From: Spirochaetaceae bacterium
Lineage (GTDB): Bacteria > Spirochaetota > Spirochaetia > JABEVK01
DNA length: 6,694 nt
Assembly: GCA_023265735.1 (NCBI GenBank)
Contig: JAHFSN010000116.1
Span: 1-6,694 of the forward strand
Direction of reading: 5' to 3'
Made by a program: the position numbers and the translations under genes. The notes beneath the pieces are model-generated. The model worked only from the letters and a program-made list of their open reading frames with translations, was not told the DNA's origin and made no database searches. This document shows positions 1-5,866 of the stretch, one piece after another (the first letter of the stretch is position 1; each line of letters begins with the position of its first letter).

Positions 1-257
1 TCGTCGGCGGCGACCAGGTGCCACGTGGGCCTGAGCACGTGAGTGCGTACCAGGCGTCCGTCGTCCAGATCCGCTTCGAGGGACCGGAAGCGGGAACCGG
101 GGGTCCTCAACCCCACGGCAACGAGGGATTGGACCCTGTCCTGGGATTGGACGGCGCCCAAGCGGGCCACCGTCTCGGTCGCCGAGGAGAGGCCCGTTTC
201 GAGGCCCTGGGCCCGGAGCCGGAGGCTCAGCAAACGTTCACGGGACAAGTGCGGCAT
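1..257 (-). CDS. Winged-helix AlkZ-like DNA glycosylase family protein (HTH_42), N-terminal fragment
   Basis: The gene runs leftward and is cut by the window edge, so 85 N-terminal codons are visible and no stop is present. The translation has the layout of the winged-helix DNA-binding domain family PF06224 (HTH_42), which includes the DNA glycosylases AlkZ and YcaQ/AlkX. An N-terminal helix (LRLRAQGL, residues 12-19) is followed by LGAVQSQD (33-40), VGLRTPG (48-54) and the strongly conserved RTHVLRPTWHLVA (71-83). Q37-S38-Q39 fits the QxQ catalytic motif described for AlkZ-type enzymes, which excise alkylated bases or unhook crosslinks; the QxD form is typical of YcaQ. The ATG at 257 has a good Shine-Dalgarno (AGGAG at 268-264, 6-base spacer), which fixes the start. 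It is divergent from the DinB-fold gene. Family assignment is firm; glycosylase activity and substrate are inference because the C-terminal two thirds are missing. Confidence 0.85.
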   Translation of the reverse strand, partial: MPHLSRERLLSLRLRAQGLETGLSSATETVARLGAVQSQDRVQSLVAVGLRTPGSRFRSLEADLDDGRLVRTHVLRPTWHLVAAD

Positions 258-345
258 TCCAAACTCCTGAGGGCACTATGACGATCTCCCCGGGGAGAGG
301 GGAAGCCCCTTCCCAGCGGACGGGCCGTGTGGCACAATTCCCGAC
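258..345. promoter_or_regulatory. Divergent intergenic promoter region
   Basis: These 88 bases separate the leftward glycosylase-family gene from the rightward DinB/sulfurtransferase unit and must hold both 5' signals. The leftward side has a clear ribosome site at 268-264. It also has a weak -10-like CATAGT at 280-275 with no convincing -35. The rightward side is described as its own promoter entry. No strong inverted repeat that would mark a regulator site was seen. Confidence 0.6.
310..338 (+). promoter_or_regulatory. Candidate sigma70-like promoter giving a leaderless transcript
   Basis: TTCCCA (310-315) and CACAAT (333-338) each match the -35 and -10 consensus at four of six positions, with an ideal 17-base spacer. 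The -10 keeps the two most conserved bases, A at position 2 and T at position 6. The expected transcription start, about 7 bases downstream, falls on or next to the ATG at 346. No Shine-Dalgarno sequence precedes that ATG, which fits a leaderless mRNA. The matches are individually weak, so this is a hypothesis. Confidence 0.4.
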
Positions 346-822
346 ATGAAACCCCCGGTCCCCACCCTGGAAGCCCTGAGAACCCTGCCTGAGGTTCTGG
401 AACCCTATTTTCGCTCCATCCCTGAAAACCGCCTCGACCTGCGGCGGACGGCCGAAGCCTGGACCCTCCGGGAGCACCTGTACCATGTGGCGGGGGTCCA
501 GGCCATGCTGCTGGGCCGCATGAAGATCCTGCGCGACGAACCGTCGCCCGTGATCACCCCGTACTTTCCCCAGAATGAACCGGCGCTGGCCGACAAGTTT
601 CCCTCGGTGGACGGGGCCTTCGCCGAATACCGGGACCGGCGAACCCAGCAGATGGCCCTCCTGGATGCTCTGTCCCCCGAAGCCTGGTCGAAACCAGGCG
701 TCCATCCCGAGTACGAGCGCTACGACCTCGGCCTGGTCGTCCATCACCTGGTCTTCCACGAGTACTGGCACTTCTACCGCATCGAGGAACTGTGGCTCAC
801 CCGGGACGAGTACCTGTCATGA
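346..822 (+). CDS. DinB-superfamily protein (putative metal-dependent four-helix bundle)
   Basis: The 158-residue protein is a typical length for the DinB/YfiT-like putative metalloenzyme fold, a four-helix bundle binding a divalent metal through three histidines. Visible ligand candidates are H44 or H47 in the EHLYHV motif (43-48), followed by H138 and H142 in the HxxxH of the C-terminal helix (FHEYWHFYRIEEL, 137-149). The WTLREHLYH stretch (39-47) is the usual DinB-like helix-2 signature. Known members include thiol-dependent S-transferases using bacillithiol or mycothiol, and many of unknown function; despite the name, they are unrelated to DNA polymerase IV. The stop overlaps the start of the downstream sulfurtransferase gene (ATGA), so the two are translationally coupled, which would suit a thiol or sulfur role. 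The start is the only plausible ATG but lacks a Shine-Dalgarno. Fold assignment is good; substrate is unknown. Confidence 0.85.
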   Translation: MKPPVPTLEALRTLPEVLEPYFRSIPENRLDLRRTAEAWTLREHLYHVAGVQAMLLGRMKILRDEPSPVITPYFPQNEPALADKFPSVDGAFAEYRDRRTQQMALLDALSPEAWSKPGVHPEYERYDLGLVVHHLVFHEYWHFYRIEELWLTRDEYLS

Positions 823-1649
823 AACCCGTGATGGCCCCCGAGGCCCTCGCAGACGCGGCGCCCTTCGTCCTCCTCGACGCCCGGGCCGCCGGGGCCTGGT
901 CCGAGGGCCACTTTGAGGGGGCCTTTGACGCCGACGTGGACCGCTACCTCTCGACGGCCTCGGACCCCGGGTTCGATCCGGCGCCCCGCGGTCGCCATCC
1001 TCTTCCCACACCGGAACGTTGGGAACTCCAGCTGGGACTCTGGGGCATCGGTCCCCGGACCCTGGTGATTGCCTACGATGGGTCCCGGGGGGCCATGGGC
1101 GCGTGCCGGCTCTGGTGGATGCTTCGGGCCGTGGGCCACGAGAACGTGGCGGTCCTCGATGGAGGCGTGGAGGCGGGCCGGGCCGCAGGCCTGCGCTGGA
1201 CCTCCGAGCCGAGCGCTCCCCCCGTGAGCGCCCCTCGGTATCCCGCAGGAGATTGGTTGTGGCCCGTCATCGATGCGGACCAGGCCAAGGACTTTGGCCA
1301 GGATTCGGACAAGCTCCTGATCGACGTTCGGGCCCCCGCCCGATGGAGGGGCGAGGTGGAACCTCTTGATCCTGTTCCGGGGCATATTCCCGGTTCGGTG
1401 AACGTGTTCCTCGAAGCCAATCTGAGGCCCGACGGGAGGTTCAAGGACGCCGAGGAACTGAGAAACCTGTACGCGCCGATTCTGGGTTCCCGACCACTTT
1501 CCCACGTGGCCGTCCACTGCGGTTCGGGGGTTTCCGCGTGTCACACGCTGCTGGCGTTGGAACTCGCAGGGTTTTCCGGTGCCAGCCTCTACGTGGGTTC
1601 GTACAGCCAGTGGAGTCGGACGGGTCGCCCCGTGGCAAAGGAAGCGTGA
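819..1649 (+). CDS. Tandem-rhodanese sulfurtransferase, 3-mercaptopyruvate type
   Basis: This 276-residue protein has two rhodanese domains, the normal size and layout for SseA-like 3-mercaptopyruvate or thiosulfate sulfurtransferases. These cytoplasmic enzymes move sulfane sulfur from a donor to cyanide or thiol acceptors through a cysteine persulfide. The N-terminal domain (about 15-122) is the inactive one: the catalytic cysteine position is Asp87 in YDGSRGAMGACRLWWMLR, as usual. The C-terminal domain (about 163-274) carries DVRAPARWRGEVEP (169-182) with substrate-binding arginines, GHIPGSVN (188-195) and the active loop CGSGVSA with Cys234. The CGSGV(T/S)A loop favours mercaptopyruvate over thiosulfate (rhodaneses usually have CRKGVT). 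The ATG at 819 overlaps the DinB stop by four bases (ATGA) and is preferred over an in-frame GTG at 792 that lies inside the DinB gene. The last codons form half of the terminator hairpin shared with the convergent MCP gene. Confidence 0.9.
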   Translation: MKPVMAPEALADAAPFVLLDARAAGAWSEGHFEGAFDADVDRYLSTASDPGFDPAPRGRHPLPTPERWELQLGLWGIGPRTLVIAYDGSRGAMGACRLWWMLRAVGHENVAVLDGGVEAGRAAGLRWTSEPSAPPVSAPRYPAGDWLWPVIDADQAKDFGQDSDKLLIDVRAPARWRGEVEPLDPVPGHIPGSVNVFLEANLRPDGRFKDAEELRNLYAPILGSRPLSHVAVHCGSGVSACHTLLALELAGFSGASLYVGSYSQWSRTGRPVAKEA

Positions 1650-1667
1650 GGTCCTTTCACGCTTCCT
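1639..1667. terminator. Bidirectional hairpin terminator spanning two convergent stop codons
   Basis: AGGAAGCGTGA (1639-1649) and its exact complement TCACGCTTCCT (1657-1667) form an 11-bp perfect stem around a 7-base loop. The hairpin contains the last codons and the TGA stops of both convergent genes, which are only 7 bases apart. It is followed by a short TTTT (1671-1674) rightward and only TTT leftward. It is therefore a plausible but T-poor intrinsic terminator, or a 3'-end stabilising hairpin, used by both transcripts. Confidence 0.75.
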
Positions 1668-3561
1668 GAATTTTGAACTGGTCGATGTGGCTGGAAACTT
1701 CTCGGGTGGACTGGTCCAAGAGCTGGGAGTGGCCCTTCAGGTTCTTCGAGACCTGGTCCACCTCTTCGACGCTTCCTCCCACTTGGTCCATGGCCGACCG
1801 GGTGGCTTGGGCCTTCTCCTTGAGGAGGGTCACATCCTGGAATAAGCCGTCGGCCTCCTGGCTCATGACGGTGGCCTTGTCCTTCAGCTCGACTGACCGC
1901 TCCTTGAGGCCCAGGCTGGAATTGAGGATGGCCGTACTTCCCTGCCGCATCTCTCCCATGGTGGACTCGATCTCGCGAAACGATTGAAGAAATGCGCCCA
2001 CCTCGAGCTGGATCTTCTCGAAGGTGTTGGCCGTGGCGCCTCCTGCACCGACCGCCGACCCAATGAGCTGAATGATGGATTTGACCTTTCCCGTGATCTC
2101 CTTGGAGTTCGTCGACGAAGTTTGGGCCAGTTTGCGGATCTCATCGGCCACCACCGCAAAGCCAGCGCCGGATTCTCCGGCGTGGGCCGCCTCGATGGCC
2201 GCGTTCATCGAGAGAAGGTTCGTTTGGGCTGCGATGGCCTGGATCACGCTCGTGATGCTCCGGATATCTTCTACGCTGGTGGCGATTTGGTTGAGGTGGC
2301 CCAGGGTGAGCTTGAGCTTCTCCTGGCCCTCGCCGGTCTGACCCTCGAGACTTTGGGACGACTCCATCCGGGCGCTGCTGATCTTGGCGACGCTCTCGAT
2401 GGAACTCGTCATCTCCTCGAGGGCCGACGAGGTCTCCTCGACCATCTCGGTCTGGCGATGGATCTCGGCTTCGAGGACGGCGATCGCCTCGTAAAATTTC
2501 TGCACCCGACCCAACGCGCGGTCGGCCGCCTCGGTGATCTCCTGGGCCTGGTGGTCGGCCAGGGCTACCTGGCGGGCGATGGCCGAGATCTCCTGGGTGG
2601 TGGAACTGCAGATGTCGATGAGTTCGTCTTTGATCGAGACGGTCTTCTGGACCGAATGCTTGGTCGATCCCAGCAGGGCGTTCAAGTTGTTTTGGACGAG
2701 GTTCAAATGGTCGGCCAGGACACCTAGCTCGTCGCGCGACGTGAGTTCCAGGGGCTTCTGGTCCACTTCGCCCGCGGCCAGGTGGAGGACGAAATCCTTG
2801 GAGCGCTGGATGCGCCGCAGGATACCCCGCATGAGGAGGATGATGTTGAGCAGCCCGCCGGTGAGCCCGATGACGGCGATGGGCACCCCCACCTGCAGCA
2901 CCTTGCCCCAGGTCGAGACGCTCGACGTGGCGCTGGCCACGGCGGTCACATCCTCGCCCGACACGGCAAAGGCGTTCTTGAACGCGAGCAGGGCCACGCA
3001 GAAGATCGAGGTGAGGGTGAAGCCCGTCACGAGGCTCACCCGGGCCATGAGGCTCATGGAGAGGTGTTTGGACGAGAACGGTACAAACCGGTTCCACCTT
3101 TCGAAGGACTGCAGGAACACGATGTAGCAGGGCATGGCGAAGAAGATGGCGTTGGCGTAGCCCAGGAGCAGAAACTCGATGAGGCGCTCCCAGGTGGACG
3201 GATTGAAAAGGACCAGAATTCCCGAGACGGCGATTCCAAAGGTCATGCCCACGATCAAGATCTGTTTGGGGAACTCGATCAGACGCTTTTGGGCCGAATC
3301 CGCCGCGTCCGGCTGCGACAGGTCCACCCGCTTTTGAAAGGGCCGAAAGCCCCGGAACAGCCAAAAGAGCACGGCCACCAGGACCAGACCGATGCAGGGG
3401 AAGAGAAGCACAGAGGAGAAGGCCTTGAGAAGTTCCTGCTCTGGAAGGACTTGAGTGACGAGGCAGAGGCCGAAAAACGTGGGAATGGGCAGAACGAAGA
3501 TCAAAACGGCCCAGAACTGAGAGGCAAAAACCTCTCCAAAGGAAGTCTTGGCTTGGGGCAT
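1657..3561 (-). CDS. Methyl-accepting chemotaxis protein with six-helix membrane N-terminus
   Basis: The 634-residue chemoreceptor relays a signal to CheA/CheW and flagellar or other motility control. The N-terminus holds six hydrophobic segments (about 13-36, 47-70, 100-119, 127-150, 171-193 and 221-245). Basic loops at 71-99 and 151-170 predict N-in, C-in topology by the positive-inside rule. There is no Cache, four-helix or other large periplasmic sensor; the longest outside loop is about 27 residues (194-220). A HAMP-like linker follows (about 243-295, with RDELG at 276-280). Then comes a long coiled-coil signalling domain whose hairpin tip is QTNLLSMNAAIEAAHAGE (446-463) plus GFAVVADEIRKLAQ (467-480). 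EETSSALEEM (375-384) looks like a methylation site. The arms each span about 24 heptads, a long-class receptor. The C-terminus lacks a CheR-binding pentapeptide. The ATG at 3561 has GAGGA at 3573-3569, 7 bases away. The ligand is unknown; sensing within the membrane is inferred. Confidence 0.93.
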   Translation of the reverse strand: MPQAKTSFGEVFASQFWAVLIFVLPIPTFFGLCLVTQVLPEQELLKAFSSVLLFPCIGLVLVAVLFWLFRGFRPFQKRVDLSQPDAADSAQKRLIEFPKQILIVGMTFGIAVSGILVLFNPSTWERLIEFLLLGYANAIFFAMPCYIVFLQSFERWNRFVPFSSKHLSMSLMARVSLVTGFTLTSIFCVALLAFKNAFAVSGEDVTAVASATSSVSTWGKVLQVGVPIAVIGLTGGLLNIILLMRGILRRIQRSKDFVLHLAAGEVDQKPLELTSRDELGVLADHLNLVQNNLNALLGSTKHSVQKTVSIKDELIDICSSTTQEISAIARQVALADHQAQEITEAADRALGRVQKFYEAIAVLEAEIHRQTEMVEETSSALEEMTSSIESVAKISSARMESSQSLEGQTGEGQEKLKLTLGHLNQIATSVEDIRSITSVIQAIAAQTNLLSMNAAIEAAHAGESGAGFAVVADEIRKLAQTSSTNSKEITGKVKSIIQLIGSAVGAGGATANTFEKIQLEVGAFLQSFREIESTMGEMRQGSTAILNSSLGLKERSVELKDKATVMSQEADGLFQDVTLLKEKAQATRSAMDQVGGSVEEVDQVSKNLKGHSQLLDQSTREVSSHIDQFKIQEA

Positions 3562-3586
3562 GACGAAATCCTCGCTTCACCGGAGG

Positions 3587-3606
3587 GAGTTCATTCCAGT
3601 GAACTC
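3587..3606. promoter_or_regulatory. Palindrome over the MCP transcription start (candidate operator)
   Basis: GAGTTCA (3587-3593) and TGAACTC (3600-3606) are perfect 7-bp inverted repeats separated by 6 bases. They span roughly -4 to +16 of the transcript expected from the MCP promoter. That position suits a repressor site. The same sequence in the mRNA could form a small 5' hairpin just upstream of the ribosome site. No regulator can be named. Confidence 0.45.
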
Positions 3607-3608
3607 TG

Positions 3609-3637
3609 ACTATAATGTTGCCTAATGGATCTGGCAA
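3609..3637 (-). promoter_or_regulatory. Sigma70-like promoter of the MCP gene
   Basis: On the minus strand, TTGCCA (3637-3632) and TATAGT (3614-3609) each match the consensus at five of six positions, with a 17-base spacer. Transcription should start near 3602, giving a leader of about 40 bases before the MCP ATG at 3561. The region is locally AT-rich in otherwise GC-rich DNA. This promoter lies between the patatin stop (3650) and the MCP start, so the MCP can be transcribed apart from the upstream operon. It does not resemble the TAAA/GCCGATAA flagellar sigma28 pattern. Confidence 0.7.
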
Positions 3638-3649
3638 GGCTCCTTTATG

Positions 3650-5857
3650 CTAAAACACCCGTGACCCGAGGTCGAGCGAGAGGAAGGGGAGCGTTCCTCC
3701 CCGAGCCTGGCGGATGAGACCCGCGCGCAGGGCCAAACCTTCTCCCTCGCTCAGACGCATCCCCACCCCCATGCTGGCGTTGAACGTGCTGTCAGAGGTG
3801 AGGAGCCCCGGAGTCTGATCCCAGGCTGCCTGGGATGCGACCCCCAAAGCCGCTTGAAGCAGGGTGTAGATCGAGACGCCAAAGGTTCCCGCGGCGATCG
3901 ACCATCGGTGCTTCCCTTCGATGCCAAGGGCCCACACCGTATTGCCCATTTGATCTTCTAGATAGAACGGGCCGGGGAACAGTCGTCGGTCCGAAAGTGT
4001 CGGACGGTTCAGGGGCGGCGCCGAATCGGACGAGGCCGTGCCGCCGCTCAAGTCGGTGCCCATCCGCCAGAGGACGGACACCGAGTAGAAATCGACCACC
4101 GGAATGGTGACGCTGCCGTTGGACTCCACTGTCTGGAATGCCCTCTGGGATCCCAGAGTCGTGAGGGAGTTCAGGTAGCGGCCCGAAAACTCCAAGCCTC
4201 GGGTCGGGAGGACCGTGGAATCGGTGTTCTCGTAGTGGAGGCTGGCGACCCCCGCCGTCGTGGTGGAAACCTGTACCTCCCGAGAGATCCCGGGCCAATC
4301 CGAATTGCCGATCCAGTCTCTGCGGAGTCCGGTCCGAACCTCCAGTCCGGGAACGGGCGCCACTCCGAAGTCCATTCCGACCCTCTGAAAGCTCGTCTGA
4401 TACTGGTAGGCGAGGGAGGACTGGACGAAGTAGGTCTCGGACTCGTGCTGGGCTTGGTAGGAAATCGCGCCGAAGGTATTCCACGAGAAGGGCTGTTCGT
4501 ACTCGAGGGCGATGCCCGGGGTGTCGGGCACCTGGGCGTCGACGGAGAACCGGGACCCCGGGCCCGTGAGGCCCCGCAACGTGACCCCGGGCGTCAGGGC
4601 ACCCTGGCCCATGACGACGTTGGAGTAGGTGACCTGGTACTGCACCCCCAGCTGAAAGGTGCTGTCCCGCAGGGGGGCCGGGGTTGCCTCGATGCGAAGC
4701 GTTGTGCCCTCCGGCTCGGTCGACGTGACGAAGCGGACCCACGCGTAGTCCGTGTGGTCGAACAGATCGAGGTAGGGCGCCATGAGGGTTTTCGTCCCGG
4801 CGGGCTGGCCGAGCACCGGGGCAAAGGCCTGCCGGATGAACCCCTGATCCGAGGTCGTGGCCCCGACGATCTCTATTTTGGCGATCTTCGGCCCCTGGGG
4901 AACGGGGAGGGGTTCCACGGCGGGGGACCCCAGCTTCGCCAGGAATGCCGTCAGCTGCGGCTTGATTCGATCGCCTGCGGCCATCCCTCGGTCGATGATC
5001 TCATCGGCCCGGGAGAAGTCACTGGCCTGGACGTTTTCCAGGTTGACGTCGAGTTCGAGGTCCGCCAAGGCCAGCTCCTCCCGAACGCTGTGGTTGATCA
5101 GGATGTCGAGGGACCGGGACAGGGCCGCTGTGGGATTGCGGCTGTAGTCCTCGGGCTGAAGGGAGTTGGCCACCACGAGATGGACGGCGATGACGAGGTC
5201 GGCGCCCAGGGCCTTGGCCGTGGCGACGGGGAGGTTGCTCACGACGCCTCCGTCGACAAGGTACCGCCCTTGGTAGAGGTAGGGCGAGAAGAACCCCGGG
5301 ATCCCCATGCTGGCCCGCAGCGCGTCGGCCAGTCTTCCGTGGGAGATCTCGACGCGTTCCCCGGAGCTCACATCGCTGGCCACGGCCCGGAACCTCCGGG
5401 GAAACTGGTCGAAATCCTGGGGTGCCGAGGCCTCGGCCGCGATCTGGTCAATGTAGGCGACGATCTTCTTCCCCGAGAGGAGTCCCCCCGCCGTCTTGAG
5501 ACCGTGTTCATCGAAGCCGACCTCCAGGAGGCTCCGCCCCTGGCGCAGCCTGTCCTGGGCCGAGAGGACGGCGATCGGAGGCTTCTCGTCAAATAGAACC
5601 ATCCAGGGTGTTGTGCGGGCAATCCGTTCCAGGGCCTTGGCGTCGTACCCCAGGGACCAGAAGCCGCCTACGATGGCGCCCATGCTGGTCCCCACGACGA
5701 TATCGACGGGTATCCCCACCTGTTCCATGGCCCTGATCACGCCGACGTGGGCGAGGCCCAGGGCCCCGCCACCCTCGAGGACGACGGCCACCGTCGGTCG
5801 GGCCGTCAGGGGACCGACCGCGATGGCCAGAAGTAAGGCTCCAAAGATAACCCGCAT
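3650..5857 (-). CDS. Type Vd autotransporter: patatin-like phospholipase with POTRA and outer-membrane barrel
   Basis: The 735-residue protein matches the length and domain order of PlpD (Pseudomonas) and FplA (Fusobacterium), lipases secreted to the surface through their own Omp85-like barrel. A signal peptide covers about 1-19 (cleavage after LTA). The patatin domain (about 22-305) has the oxyanion loop GGGALG (29-34), nucleophile Ser58 in GTSMG (56-60), ASMGIPGFF (182-190) and catalytic Asp202 in VDGG. A single POTRA-like domain follows (about 324-393, starting KIAKIEIVGA). A barrel of alternating aromatic and polar strands (about 400-735) ends in the terminal Phe typical of outer-membrane proteins. 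The family hydrolyses phospholipid acyl esters. Leu33 stands where many patatins have Arg or Lys, a known variant. The start ATG has AGGA at 5868-5865 with a 7-base spacer, overlapping the stop of the upstream permease gene, so the two are tightly coupled. Assignment is firm; substrate and cleavage from the barrel are inferred. Confidence 0.92.
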   Translation of the reverse strand: MRVIFGALLLAIAVGPLTARPTVAVVLEGGGALGLAHVGVIRAMEQVGIPVDIVVGTSMGAIVGGFWSLGYDAKALERIARTTPWMVLFDEKPPIAVLSAQDRLRQGRSLLEVGFDEHGLKTAGGLLSGKKIVAYIDQIAAEASAPQDFDQFPRRFRAVASDVSSGERVEISHGRLADALRASMGIPGFFSPYLYQGRYLVDGGVVSNLPVATAKALGADLVIAVHLVVANSLQPEDYSRNPTAALSRSLDILINHSVREELALADLELDVNLENVQASDFSRADEIIDRGMAAGDRIKPQLTAFLAKLGSPAVEPLPVPQGPKIAKIEIVGATTSDQGFIRQAFAPVLGQPAGTKTLMAPYLDLFDHTDYAWVRFVTSTEPEGTTLRIEATPAPLRDSTFQLGVQYQVTYSNVVMGQGALTPGVTLRGLTGPGSRFSVDAQVPDTPGIALEYEQPFSWNTFGAISYQAQHESETYFVQSSLAYQYQTSFQRVGMDFGVAPVPGLEVRTGLRRDWIGNSDWPGISREVQVSTTTAGVASLHYENTDSTVLPTRGLEFSGRYLNSLTTLGSQRAFQTVESNGSVTIPVVDFYSVSVLWRMGTDLSGGTASSDSAPPLNRPTLSDRRLFPGPFYLEDQMGNTVWALGIEGKHRWSIAAGTFGVSIYTLLQAALGVASQAAWDQTPGLLTSDSTFNASMGVGMRLSEGEGLALRAGLIRQARGGTLPFLSLDLGSRVF

Positions 5858-5866
5858 GGTCCCATC

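Noticed and set aside
99..113. Asp87 in place of cysteine in the first rhodanese domain seen as a damaged active site (residue 87 of the protein, encoded near 1077-1079)
   Set aside because: The N-terminal rhodanese domain of mercaptopyruvate and thiosulfate sulfurtransferases normally lacks the catalytic cysteine; Cys234 in the second domain is intact.
238..771. 177-codon minus-strand frame antisense to the DinB gene
   Set aside because: It has no family features and covers the well-supported DinB frame and the divergent promoter.
792..818. GTG at 792 as the sulfurtransferase start
   Set aside because: It would add nine residues inside the DinB gene with no family counterpart. The ATG at 819 makes the classical ATGA overlap and begins just before the rhodanese domain.
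3611..3616. Perfect TATAAT on the plus strand as a promoter reading into the patatin 3' end
   Set aside because: No acceptable -35 lies 16-18 bases upstream and no gene lies downstream on that strand. It overlaps the minus-strand TATAGT of the MCP promoter, which explains the AT-rich stretch.
2141..3637. 498-codon frame on the minus strand overlapping the MCP gene
   Set aside because: The translation is dominated by Pro, Arg, Gly and His, typical of an off-frame reading of GC-rich DNA, while the MCP frame has full HAMP and signalling motifs.
4235..5596. Long 453-codon open frame on the plus strand, antisense to the patatin gene
   Set aside because: Its translation is Gly/Asp/Arg-rich with no recognisable motif, and the opposite strand carries a complete, motif-bearing patatin. 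It is a GC-driven shadow frame.
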